The notes beneath the pieces are model-generated. The model worked only from the letters and a program-made list of their open reading frames with translations, was not told where the DNA came from and ran no database searches. Below are positions 16,176 to 24,767 of a stretch of DNA of 64,000 nucleotides, piece by piece. Within the stretch, counting starts at the first letter, position 1, and every line of letters starts with the position of its first letter. The stretch is from JAABVD01 sp965204545 (GTDB lineage: Bacteria > Verrucomicrobiota > Verrucomicrobiia > Opitutales > UBA2995): assembly GCA_965204545.1 (NCBI GenBank), contig CBDBFA010000003.1:3162001-3226000 (forward strand), written 5' to 3'. The translations under genes and the position numbers were made by a program.

Positions 16176-19100
16176 GTGAAGACGACGAATTCTAACCAAC
16201 CCCAAACCAAATCCGGAGGGATCCTGGCCTGGTTCGCGGGTAACCACGTGGCGGCCAATTCCTTGATGCTGGCCGTGGTAGTGGTCGGATGGGTCGTGGC
16301 CATGAATATCCGACAGGAAATTTATCCGCTCTATGAAGTTGATACAATCGAAATCGATATGGAGTATAGGGGCGCCAGTCCGGAGGAAGTGGAGCAGTCC
16401 ATTCTTTTTCCCATCGAGTCGGAAGTGCGGAGTCTGGAGTTGACCCGCCGGGTTTTGTCGACTGCTTCCGAGGGCCGGGCTTCCGTGGAGGTGGAGATTC
16501 TGTCCAGTTTCGATCGCAATCGCGCCCTCCAGGAGGTGACGGCGGCAGTGGCGCAAATCAGCATGTTTCCGGACGAAATAGAACCTCCTGTCATCTCCCT
16601 GGGATCGGGCCGCCGCCGGGGTGTGAACTACGTGGCCGTCTATGGGGACGTGGATCAGCGCACCTTGATACAGTTGGCCCAGCAGGTGGAGGACGGCTTA
16701 CTGGCACAACCCGAAATATCGCTGGTTGATATGCGTGGAGTGCGGCGGCCTGAGATCCTCGTCGAGGTTCCCCAAGCCCAATTGCGCTCCCTCAATTTGA
16801 CCCTGGGGGAAATCGCCCAGGCCATTGACCGGTCCGCTCTGGACGTCCCGGCCGGCACCCTGAGAACTCAAGGGGGAGATATCCTGTTGAGGACTACAGA
16901 GCGAAAGTACTTCGGGAGTGAGTTTGCCGAAATTCCGATCAAGAGCAGCAATACCGGAGGGGAAATCAAGCTGGGCGATATCGCGACAATCGAGGATGGT
17001 TTTGAGGAAACGGAACGGGAATCCTATTATATGGGAAAGAGGGCCGTCACCATTTCCATTTACGCTTCGGAAAACCAGCCTCCCTTAATCGTGTCCGCCG
17101 CGGTTCGGCGCTATCTCGACCAACTCCGGCCAACCCTTCCCCCCGCCGTAGATGTGGAGATACGTTGGGATCGCACGGAAGACTATCTGGAACGCATCAA
17201 CCTTTTGAGGTTTAACGGTACGATTGGTTTGATTTTGGTGCTTTTAGCCTTGGGGTTCCTGTTGGAACTTCGCGTCGCTTTCTGGACGGCGATCGGCATT
17301 CCCGTATCCATTCTCGGTTCGCTCATACTGCTGCCCCTGATGAATGCCAGTATCAACATGGTCTCTCTTTTCGGGTTTATCGTGTCCCTGGGCATTGTGG
17401 TCGACGATGCGGTGGTCGTCGGGGAGGACATTTTTCACAAGTTATCACAGGGGAGACCTCGGCTGGAGGCGGCCGTGGCCGGAGTGAAGGAGATGACCAT
17501 TCCCGTGGTATTTGCCGTTAGTACCAATATCATTGCCTTCCTGCCCCTCTTCTTCGTTCCCGGTGAGAGCGGCCGCTTTCTGAACATCCTTCCCGCCGTC
17601 ATCATTGCCGTGTTCACGGTCTCTCTCATTGAAGTTCTGCTGATTTTGCCCTCGCACCTTGCCTTTTCGCGCAAGGATAAAAACCCGGATTCCATTTTTG
17701 CCCGCTTCGACCGGGCCCAGACCGCTCTCCGCCTGAAATTGGATGCGGCCATGGAGCGGTTCTACCGTCCCATTCTGACCACAACCATTCGTTACAGATA
17801 CTTCACCATAGCGTTCTTTGGCGCGGGTTTGTTGATCGTAATCGGCTACGTTTCCAGTGGTCGGGTCAATTTCACCTGGAATCCTTCCATTGAGAATGAC
17901 TACATTCAGGCGGAAATTGAAATGCCCACCGGCACACCCGTTTCCCGCACCCGCGAGGTGGCATTTGCCATCGAGGAAGCGGCCAAGCGGGCCGTGGCCG
18001 AATCCTCCGAGGAGGGGATTGTGCGCGGCATCAGCGTTTCAGTTGCCTACCGCGAAAGTAATGCCGCAACGGTGGCCTGCAAATTGGTGCCCCAAAGTCA
18101 ACGAACCATAACCGGGGCCGGTTTTGTGGATCTTTGGCGAAAGGAAGTTCCGGAAATTCCCGATCTGGAGTCCCTCTTCTTCGATTATCTGGTCGGTCCC
18201 GGGGGCGAGGCGGCCATCAATATAGAATTGGCCCATCCGGAGGTGGATACCCTGAGGCATGCCGCGGATGAGGTGGGGGATATGGTGGCCCTCTATCCCG
18301 GAGTAACCGATATACGCAAAGGCTTCGGCCGGGAGATGCCGCAAATCAGTTTTGAAATCAAGCCGGCCGGACAGGCCATGGGGATAACGGCCCGGGAATT
18401 GGGGCACCAGATTCGCAACGCCTTTTATGGGGCGGAGGCGCTGAGACAGCCGCGTAATCGCGAGGAGTTGCGTGTCATGGTTCGTCTTCCGGAACGAGAC
18501 CGGAGATCACTTAGCGGATTGGAGGGTCTGTTGATCAAAGCTCCCGATGGATCTGAAATTCCCATCGGCCAGGCGGCGGAGATTATCGAGACCACCGCCC
18601 CGGTTCGGATTGATCGGGTGGACGGCGGACGCGTGCTCAATGTTACGGCCAATGTCATGCCAAGCGTCACCAACGCCAACAAGGTCCTTTCCTCCCTGGA
18701 GGAGAAAGAGTTGCCCGAATTGTTGAAGCGCTACCCCGGCCTGCGTTATTCATTCGAGGGGACGCAACGTGAGGTGAGGGAAGCATCAAATGCTCTGACT
18801 ATGGGTTTAATCGCCTCCTTATTTGCCATTTTTGCCATCATGGCATCCTTACTGCAAAGCTATGTTCAGTCTGCCATCGTGCTGTTGACCATTCCCTGGG
18901 GTCTGGCCGGTGCATTTCTGGGCCACATTCTGCTGGGCTTCGACATCAGTATTTTCAGTGTCCTGGGGATGATCGCCCTTTGTGGAATGGTGGTTAACGG
19001 CGGGTTTGTCCTGGCCATGACCCGGAAGCGTTTTCTGAACCGTGGAATACCGTTGCATGAGGTGACGGAAAAAGCGGCGCAACGGCGCTTCCGGCCCATA

Positions 19101-19340
19101 TTCCTGACCGCCATAACCACCTTTCTCGGCTTGGGGCCCATGATATTTGAAACCAACGAACAAGCACTGTTTCTCGTGCCCATGGCCATTTCCCTGGGCG
19201 TGGGCACGCTGGCCTCCGCCATGGTCGTTCTCATACTGATCCCGGTTGTTCTCGTGGTCATGGAGGAAACCCAAGCCATTGCGGTAGGTCAAAGGGAGAC
19301 CGAGCCCATTCACCCACCCGAATTGGCCGGCCAGGTCTGA
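16176..19340 (+). CDS. RND efflux inner-membrane transporter (AcrB/HAE family)
   Basis: A 1054-residue proton-driven pump with GTG start. The pattern is one N-terminal helix (NSLMLAVVVVGWVVAMNIR), a large periplasmic loop, six helices, a second loop and six helices. Helix 4 carries the proton-relay Asp pair (LGIVVDDAVVVGEDIFH). The porter-domain start YRGASPEEVEQSILFPIESE is typical. Sequence style is closer to the divergent HAE-like pumps of environmental bacteria than to AcrB itself. The trio 13528-19340 forms a complete tripartite system; substrate is unknown. No local regulator gene is seen. Confidence 0.94.
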   Translation: MKTTNSNQPQTKSGGILAWFAGNHVAANSLMLAVVVVGWVVAMNIRQEIYPLYEVDTIEIDMEYRGASPEEVEQSILFPIESEVRSLELTRRVLSTASEGRASVEVEILSSFDRNRALQEVTAAVAQISMFPDEIEPPVISLGSGRRRGVNYVAVYGDVDQRTLIQLAQQVEDGLLAQPEISLVDMRGVRRPEILVEVPQAQLRSLNLTLGEIAQAIDRSALDVPAGTLRTQGGDILLRTTERKYFGSEFAEIPIKSSNTGGEIKLGDIATIEDGFEETERESYYMGKRAVTISIYASENQPPLIVSAAVRRYLDQLRPTLPPAVDVEIRWDRTEDYLERINLLRFNGTIGLILVLLALGFLLELRVAFWTAIGIPVSILGSLILLPLMNASINMVSLFGFIVSLGIVVDDAVVVGEDIFHKLSQGRPRLEAAVAGVKEMTIPVVFAVSTNIIAFLPLFFVPGESGRFLNILPAVIIAVFTVSLIEVLLILPSHLAFSRKDKNPDSIFARFDRAQTALRLKLDAAMERFYRPILTTTIRYRYFTIAFFGAGLLIVIGYVSSGRVNFTWNPSIENDYIQAEIEMPTGTPVSRTREVAFAIEEAAKRAVAESSEEGIVRGISVSVAYRESNAATVACKLVPQSQRTITGAGFVDLWRKEVPEIPDLESLFFDYLVGPGGEAAINIELAHPEVDTLRHAADEVGDMVALYPGVTDIRKGFGREMPQISFEIKPAGQAMGITARELGHQIRNAFYGAEALRQPRNREELRVMVRLPERDRRSLSGLEGLLIKAPDGSEIPIGQAAEIIETTAPVRIDRVDGGRVLNVTANVMPSVTNANKVLSSLEEKELPELLKRYPGLRYSFEGTQREVREASNALTMGLIASLFAIFAIMASLLQSYVQSAIVLLTIPWGLAGAFLGHILLGFDISIFSVLGMIALCGMVVNGGFVLAMTRKRFLNRGIPLHEVTEKAAQRRFRPIFLTAITTFLGLGPMIFETNEQALFLVPMAISLGVGTLASAMVVLILIPVVLVVMEETQAIAVGQRETEPIHPPELAGQV

Positions 19341-19746
19341 GAGGTGCCAACGGCGCCAAGAGGAAAGAGGAAAGAGGAAAGAGGAAAGAGGAAAGAGGAA
19401 AGAGGAAAGAGGAAAGAGGAAAGAGGAAAGAGGAAAGTATTCGGCCTTTAAATAACCATAAATTACTGTCTATCAATATTTAACCCGCCCTCCGTCATAT
19501 CTCTGCGTTCTTGGCGATCTTTGCGAGAGTCAATTTCGATCATGATCAAGATTACTATGGGCATACCCAATGGGCGACGTATGCGTCGCCCCTACTCCTT
19601 CTTCCTAAAGGCCGGCCCGAGCGGGCAGGGGAAATTTATTGGCGGATTAGCTGGCAATATCTCAAAAATAGTGCATCTTTATGTTAACAGCGGGGTCTTA
19701 TGCCGGTGAAGGGTCCCCCGGTCATTCATCCGCGGGAGATAGAGGT
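19341..19746. other. Intergenic gap with tandem and formulaic repeats
   Basis: No gene is seen. From left: GGTGCC-AAC-GGCGCC hairpin (19343-19357); a 7-base tandem array (19358-19437); GCGTTCTTGGCGATCTTTGC, the 'gcaaag' module; a 'gatcatgatcaag' module; the palindrome GGGCGACG-TATG-CGTCGCCC (19572-19591). The last 60 bases hold the leader of the crystallin-domain gene, with an AGATAGAGG ribosome site. Confidence 0.6.
19358..19437 (+). repeat. Tandem array of a 7-base unit (AAGAGGA)
   Basis: About eleven head-to-tail copies of AAGAGGA run essentially without interruption for 80 bases. The unit matches the 'aagaggaatgaggaat' words in other gaps (for example 34836-34851), suggesting slippage expansion of a module. 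The array is strand-asymmetric, purine only. Confidence 0.95.
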
Positions 19747-21834
19747 ATGCCGAAATATTTTCTCAAAATAATTGGGGCGCTGAGTTTGGCTGCCTCGGTT
19801 GTCTTTTTTCCCATCCTCGTTCAGGCCCAGAATAGCAAGGATAGCAACCCGCACCCTCGGTATCAGAACCGGTCAGCTCCCAGCCAAAGTTCGAGCTCTT
19901 CGACCCGCAGCAGCAATTGGGGGAGCAAGTTGAATGAAATACGCAGTAGCCGTTCGGCTCCTTCCATCAGAACGACGCCGTCGACCCGCAGTAGCAATTA
20001 TAGTAGCAGGTCCAGTGTTTCCACGCCCAGTTATCGTTCTCAGCCTTCCAGCCGGGCTGGTTCTTCCGTCCCCTCCATCTCCATTGATCGCAGTTTCACC
20101 CCCAATCCGAATAATTCCCGTAATCCATCCATTTCAGGTAACGACAGGCCCATTATGCGCAGGCCGAATGTTACTTCTCGTCCTTCCAACTCGGGAAGCC
20201 GTGATGGTTTGGTCCGGGGCCGGACACGGTTCCATAACCCGTCCTCTTCTGTAAACCGGGTAAGTAATTCCGAGGACATCAGGGCAAATAATCCCAACCC
20301 GGTCCGGTCGAACCAGATGAATTGGAACCCCCGGAGTTCGGGTTCGAATACAACTTGGCAAAACCGCTCCGCAACAGTGCGGAACCGGTCGAATCCCAGT
20401 CGGCCAAGTGGAACTAATTTGGGTCTGAGGCAGACCGTTTCTCCCAATCCGGCCCGAGACTTCAACCCTTATCGGAATAATAGAAGCAGTTCCAGCCGCT
20501 CCTTGGAATCAGACCACAATGATATCTTCCAGTCCGGAGTCCCAATCAGGGGTCAGGTGAGGTCGAGATCATCCGTGGCTGGCGGAGGAAGAGAACACCG
20601 GGATGGGACAAACCTTGGGGGACGCTGGGGTGACAGGGAAAAAACCGGTCCTCCCGGTGGAAGTACCCGTCCGGACCACCGAGGCGAACCTGGAAAAAAG
20701 GGCATGGGTCCTCCGGGGCGTGACCCCAATAGCCATCGAGGTGATAAGCCGCCCGGGAAAAAGGATGATTCACATCCTGGGCGCGGTGGAAAAGAAAGGT
20801 TTGGCGGGGGTTACCACTACGGGGGTCTTTCCCATCTCTATTGGAGGGGTCTCGGTTATGGGCGGGGCTACTATACCTACCCATCACTGGGGTGGGATAT
20901 CCGCTATTCCAGCAGGTTGTATCCAGGTCTGACTTATTCGCATCGCTGGAGGCCTTTGGGCTATTTCTACGGACCGTTCATTCTTATCGATGGTTACCGT
21001 TACTATTCCCCCTATTATTACGACGACGCCTATTACGACGTCTATTATGACGACGCTTATTACAATTCTTCCCGCCGAACCAATCGGGTAATTTTATACG
21101 AAAATGCCGGTTACCGGGGTCATAATCTGGAATTGTATGCCGGGCAGAGCATTGCCGACCTGTCCCATTATCAGACCGGGTCGGACCTTTCCTTCGACGA
21201 CTTGATTTCCTCGGTGAAGATTTATGGGGATGTGACGTTGGTTTTGTATGAACATGCGGATTTCCATGGGAACCGAGTCTACTTGCACAATAGCGTAAAC
21301 GACTTTTCCGATGAAGCTTTCACCGTTGTTTTCAATGACGAAGTATCCTCCGTGGAAGTGTTGCCGGGCAGTTACCACTCACATGGCTATGAGGCCCATG
21401 AATCAGAGGTAGGCTTCCAATCCGGTGAAAGTAATTCCTTTTCACAGGCCGAAGCCGATCCATCTATCCCAACTTCCCCGGAGGTGGATTCGGCTTATGC
21501 CCCCGAGGAGGGAATAGCCGTTTCACAACCGGCTGATTCGGGAATCGTGGTCATCCTGTATGACCAACCCGATTTTGGCGGCCGTCGGTTGGAGTTGTCC
21601 GTCGGAGATGTGATACCCAATCTGGCCATGCGCCTTCGGGATGTGGGAAGTTCCTGGGATGATGCCGTGGCCTCGATTCAGGTGTTGGGAGGCGCGGAAG
21701 TTTTCCTCTACACGGAAAGCGATTTCTACGGCGCCGGCATTGTCCTGGATTACGACGTGGCGAACTTTTCCCTCTTTCCCAGCCTCACGGAGTTTGCCGG
21801 CAAGGTCAGTTCCATCGTGGTAAAACCACAATAA
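19747..21834 (+). CDS. Secreted Ser/Arg/Asn-rich protein with C-terminal beta-gamma-crystallin domains
   Basis: A 695-residue exported protein; I start at ATG 19747, which has an AGATAGAGG site and begins a clean signal peptide ending ILVQAQ. Residues 30-300 are low-complexity Ser/Arg/Asn with PSTRSSNYSSR-like tracts, then a Gly/Lys/Pro-rich stretch and a Tyr/Asp-rich segment (YYDDAYYDVYYDDAYY). Two beta-gamma-crystallin domains follow, at about 447-560 and 600-695, each with two Greek-key motifs (ILYENAGYRGHNLEL, VLYEHADFHGNRVYL, ILYDQPDFGGRRLEL, FLYTESDFYGAGIVL). Calcium-site motifs of the N/D-N/D-x-x-S/T-S type are intact in motifs 1 and 2 (DDLISS, NDEVSS), near-intact in 3 (DDAVAS) and lost in 4 (AGKVSS). 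It is likely a calcium-binding surface or matrix protein; partner unknown. Confidence 0.8.
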   Translation: MPKYFLKIIGALSLAASVVFFPILVQAQNSKDSNPHPRYQNRSAPSQSSSSSTRSSNWGSKLNEIRSSRSAPSIRTTPSTRSSNYSSRSSVSTPSYRSQPSSRAGSSVPSISIDRSFTPNPNNSRNPSISGNDRPIMRRPNVTSRPSNSGSRDGLVRGRTRFHNPSSSVNRVSNSEDIRANNPNPVRSNQMNWNPRSSGSNTTWQNRSATVRNRSNPSRPSGTNLGLRQTVSPNPARDFNPYRNNRSSSSRSLESDHNDIFQSGVPIRGQVRSRSSVAGGGREHRDGTNLGGRWGDREKTGPPGGSTRPDHRGEPGKKGMGPPGRDPNSHRGDKPPGKKDDSHPGRGGKERFGGGYHYGGLSHLYWRGLGYGRGYYTYPSLGWDIRYSSRLYPGLTYSHRWRPLGYFYGPFILIDGYRYYSPYYYDDAYYDVYYDDAYYNSSRRTNRVILYENAGYRGHNLELYAGQSIADLSHYQTGSDLSFDDLISSVKIYGDVTLVLYEHADFHGNRVYLHNSVNDFSDEAFTVVFNDEVSSVEVLPGSYHSHGYEAHESEVGFQSGESNSFSQAEADPSIPTSPEVDSAYAPEEGIAVSQPADSGIVVILYDQPDFGGRRLELSVGDVIPNLAMRLRDVGSSWDDAVASIQVLGGAEVFLYTESDFYGAGIVLDYDVANFSLFPSLTEFAGKVSSIVVKPQ

Positions 21835-22144
21835 GGCTAAAGGCTGAAAAGGGATAATCGTGATCGTGATCGAAAAAAGAAAAGCCTCTCGCAAAGCTCG
21901 CAAAGACCGCTAAGAGGCGTGCCTTTTGTGGAACCCCGTTGGGGTTCGTAATTTTATACTTTTCTTACCCAGCGTGCGCTACACGACTCTGGGCTTTGGA
22001 GTTCAACCCTGTTGGGGTAGTAGGCGCGCCGGGGCGCGCCTTGGGTGTGGTGAGGGACAGGAATGTCCCCCCTCCATTAACCTGTTTTGGCGCCCTTGGC
22101 GCCTCTTAGCGATCTTGGCGAGCTTTGCGAGAGTTCTTCTTCCT
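21835..22144. other. Intergenic gap with formulaic repeat block (copy A)
   Basis: No gene is seen. Ordered modules are AAGGCTAAAGGCTGAAAAGG, a 'gtgatcgtgatcg' word, CTCGCAAAGCTCGCAAAGAC, then CGTGCCTTTTGTGGAACCCC, ACCCAGCGTGCGCTACACGA, GGCTTTGGAGTTCAACCCTG, GGCGCGCC-GG-GGCGCGCC and AGGAATGTCCCCCCTCC. Most of 21887-22015 recurs in the same order at 24417-24560. The gap separates convergent genes. Confidence 0.7.
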
Positions 22145-23188
22145 TCATGGAAAGTGGCGGATGGTGTGAAGCAACATTTCGATATTTTCCAGTTTGGAAT
22201 GTTTATCCAGTCCATGCCCCAGGTTGAAAATGTGTCCGGGACGGTCTTTCATGGCCGTTAATATACGCTCTGTTTCCCGTTTGGTAATTTCCGGCGTAAG
22301 GTTCAGGATCAGGGGATCGAGGTTTCCTTGCACGGACAAATGGGGGGGTATGGTGCGGGCCGATTCTCCAATATTCAGGGTCCAGTCCAGGCTCAAAGTT
22401 CTGGCTCCCGATTCGGCCAACCGGTTGAGGTGTTGCCCGCAGCCTTTGGCAAACAGTATGACCGGTACCCGGTCGGCCACTGATTCGATGCTTCGACGAA
22501 TCCATTTCAAGGATCCGTGCTCGTAGTCCTGTCCGGCCAAATTTCCTCCCCAGGAGTCGAAAATCTGAAGAGCATCCACTCCGCATTGCGCCTGCATTTC
22601 CAGGTAGGCTCTCACCGCATCGGAGATTTTGACCATGAGGGCTTCGAAGGCGCTTCTGTCCCGATGGAACAGTTGTTTGAGGCGGTGGAAATTTGCCGAA
22701 GAGCCTCCTTCCACCATGTAGGTGGCCAGTGTCCAGGGTGAGCCGGAAAACCCGATGAGGGCGCGTTTGTCGGCCAGTTCCCGGCGTAGCAACTTCAGGG
22801 TTTTCCCTGCGTAGGCCAATTTCTCCGGTATTTCTCCTGCTTTCAACCGGTCTATGTCGGATTGGGACCGGAGGGGAAATTCCATGGAAACTCCTCCTGG
22901 GCTCCGGAAGTTGTAGGGTTGCCCCATAGCTTCGGGGATGACGAGTATGTCGCTGAAGAGGATGGCGGCGTCGTAGTGGAACCGACGAATGGGCTGCAAG
23001 GTTACCTCGACCGCGAGTTCGGGAGTCCGGACCAATTGCAAAAAGGAATGCCTTTCTTTCAGGGCCCGGTACTCGGGCAGGGAGCGACCGGCCTGCCGCA
23101 TCAACCAGACGGGCGTCCGGTCGACCGGTTGGCAATTTATGGCCGCTAGAAACCGGTTGCGGCCCGTCATTGCATTTTCGGCGTCCAT
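22145..23188 (-). CDS. hemE: Uroporphyrinogen decarboxylase
   Basis: Cytoplasmic enzyme that decarboxylates the four acetate side chains of uroporphyrinogen III to give coproporphyrinogen III in haem synthesis. The N-terminal signature is PVWLMRQAGRSLPEYRALKE, with the catalytic Arg residues; ILFSDILVIPEAMGQPY contains the conserved Asp. The second signature GFSGSPWTLATYMVEGG is intact. I prefer ATG 23188, giving 347 residues with GAGG five bases upstream, over the longer frame that starts with TTG at 23227. It follows hemF by about 45 bases on the same strand and the two form an operon. Confidence 0.96.
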   Translation of the reverse strand: MDAENAMTGRNRFLAAINCQPVDRTPVWLMRQAGRSLPEYRALKERHSFLQLVRTPELAVEVTLQPIRRFHYDAAILFSDILVIPEAMGQPYNFRSPGGVSMEFPLRSQSDIDRLKAGEIPEKLAYAGKTLKLLRRELADKRALIGFSGSPWTLATYMVEGGSSANFHRLKQLFHRDRSAFEALMVKISDAVRAYLEMQAQCGVDALQIFDSWGGNLAGQDYEHGSLKWIRRSIESVADRVPVILFAKGCGQHLNRLAESGARTLSLDWTLNIGESARTIPPHLSVQGNLDPLILNLTPEITKRETERILTAMKDRPGHIFNLGHGLDKHSKLENIEMLLHTIRHFP

Positions 23189-23233
23189 TCTGGCCTCGAA
23201 CAAAAACCGCTTAGAGGAAAAGGCCAACCAATT

Positions 23234-24163
23234 TTATGTGCCAGAAGATTCCAACCCCAACCAATCCCGGGGTTTCAGATATTTTCCATAGAGTTCCTCT
23301 TCTTTTGAACCTTTGGATGGTTGCCAACCGTATTCCCATCGGACCAAGGGGGGGAGGGACATGAGGATTGCTTCGGTGTGCCCTCCCGATTGCAGGCCGA
23401 ATTTTGTGCCGCGGTCCCACAAAAGATTGAATTCCACGTAGCGGCCGCGGCGGTACAATTGGAAATTCCTCTCCGCTTTCCCATAAGGGTGGTTCATTCT
23501 GCGTTGGACGATGGGAAGGTAGGCGGGCAGAAAGTGGTCCCCCACGCTACGCATGAAGGCGAAGCTGAAACTGAAGTCCCTTTCATTGAAATCATCGAAG
23601 AATAAGCCGCCCACTCCGCGCTGTTCGTTGCGGTGGGGAAGCTTGAAGTATTCGTCACATCGGGCCTTGAAGGAGCGGTAGGCGGATTCGCCCAGTGGGG
23701 AGCAGGCAATTCGGGCGGTTTCATGCCAGTGAATGGCATCTTCAGCGAATCCGTAATAAGGGGTCAGGTCGAAGCCGCCTCCGAACCACCAGACCGGATC
23801 GGAATTATCTTTATCGGCAAAAAAGAACCTCACATTGGCATGGGAAGTGGGGACGTAGGGATTTTTTGGATGAACGATCAGGCTCACCCCCATTGCACGA
23901 AATTTGCAGCCCTTCAATTCCGGGCGACTGGTCGTGGCCGCGGGAGGTAGTTTGTCTCCCCAGACGTCGGAAAAGTTGACTCCGGCCTTTTCGAATACTT
24001 CACCCTGCATGGCCCTGGAACGCCCGCCGCCGCCCAATTTCCGGGACCAATCGTTTTGCCGGATGACCATGCCATTATCCAAGGATTCAAGAGCCCGGCA
24101 GATTTTGTCCTGCAGGTCCAACAGGTAGGATTTGACGCGGTGGGGTTCAGCTCGATCAGACAT
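23234..24163 (-). CDS. hemF: Oxygen-dependent coproporphyrinogen III oxidase
   Basis: A 309-residue cytoplasmic enzyme that uses O2 to convert coproporphyrinogen III to protoporphyrinogen IX. Family hallmarks are the HRNEQRGVGGLFFDDFN block and PYVPTSHANVRFF, FGGGFDLTPYYGF and FNLLWDRGTKFGLQSGG. Length is normal. It is first in the hemF-hemE operon. An oxygen-requiring form implies aerobic growth. The radical-SAM protein at 29269 looks like the HemW chaperone rather than an anaerobic HemN oxidase. Confidence 0.97.
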   Translation of the reverse strand: MSDRAEPHRVKSYLLDLQDKICRALESLDNGMVIRQNDWSRKLGGGGRSRAMQGEVFEKAGVNFSDVWGDKLPPAATTSRPELKGCKFRAMGVSLIVHPKNPYVPTSHANVRFFFADKDNSDPVWWFGGGFDLTPYYGFAEDAIHWHETARIACSPLGESAYRSFKARCDEYFKLPHRNEQRGVGGLFFDDFNERDFSFSFAFMRSVGDHFLPAYLPIVQRRMNHPYGKAERNFQLYRRGRYVEFNLLWDRGTKFGLQSGGHTEAILMSLPPLVRWEYGWQPSKGSKEEELYGKYLKPRDWLGLESSGT

Positions 24164-24767
24164 GGGTAAAAGGCGCCGATGGCGCCAATTAGGAATTGGG
24201 AATTAGGAATGAGGAATGAGGAATTAGGGAGAGAAAAGCTGAAGGATGAAGGCTAAAGGCTAAAGGCTGAAGGAAGAAAATTAATCGTAATCGGGATCGA
24301 AGAGGAGGGCAATTAGCCACAAAACGCACAAAAAGCGCAAAAAGGGGGAAAAAGATGAACCACGTATTTGAAACCAGCATCTAGTATCTAGCATCGAGCA
24401 TCCAGAAATTGACTTTCGCCAAGCTCGCAAAGACCGCTAAGAGGCGTGCCGAGGGCACGCCTTTTGTGGAACCCCGTTGGGGTTCGGTCATATGGGTGAT
24501 CGGTAACCCAGCGTGCGCTACGCGACACTGGGCTTTGGAGTTCAACGCCGTTGGCGTTAGAATTTCTATCCGTACCCACATGTCCAGCTGTAGCCTTCAG
24601 GCGGAGCGGGATCCGTTTCATTAGTGACCAGTGGCTAGTGGTCAGTGAAATTTGTCTTCTGGTTTTTGGTTTCTCTTCTCCCAATTCCTAATTCCTAATT
24701 CCTAATTGGCGCGCCCCGCGCGCCTTTCAGCCTTTGACCTTCCTCCTTCAGCCTTTCCAGGTGGGGA
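24164..24767. other. 604-base intergenic gap built of formulaic modules (copy B)
   Basis: No gene is seen. Modules in order: hairpin GGCGCC-GAT-GGCGCC (24172-24186) plus AATTAGGAATTGGG words to 24229; a GCTAAAGGCTAAAGGCTGAA run (near 24250); a 'aatcgtaatcgggatcg' word; ACAAAACGCACAAAAAGCGC; 'agcatctagtatctagcat'; then the block shared with copy A (24417-24560); 'agtgaccagtggctagtgg'; and the AATTCC-TAATTCC words ending in GGCGCGCC-CC-GCGCGCC (24681-24724). Hairpins lie at both ends. No coding frame or RNA fold beyond these was recognised. Confidence 0.7.

Noticed and set aside
19358..19437. Possible CRISPR array
   Set aside because: The unit is 7 bases with no spacers and no cas genes; it is a simple tandem repeat.
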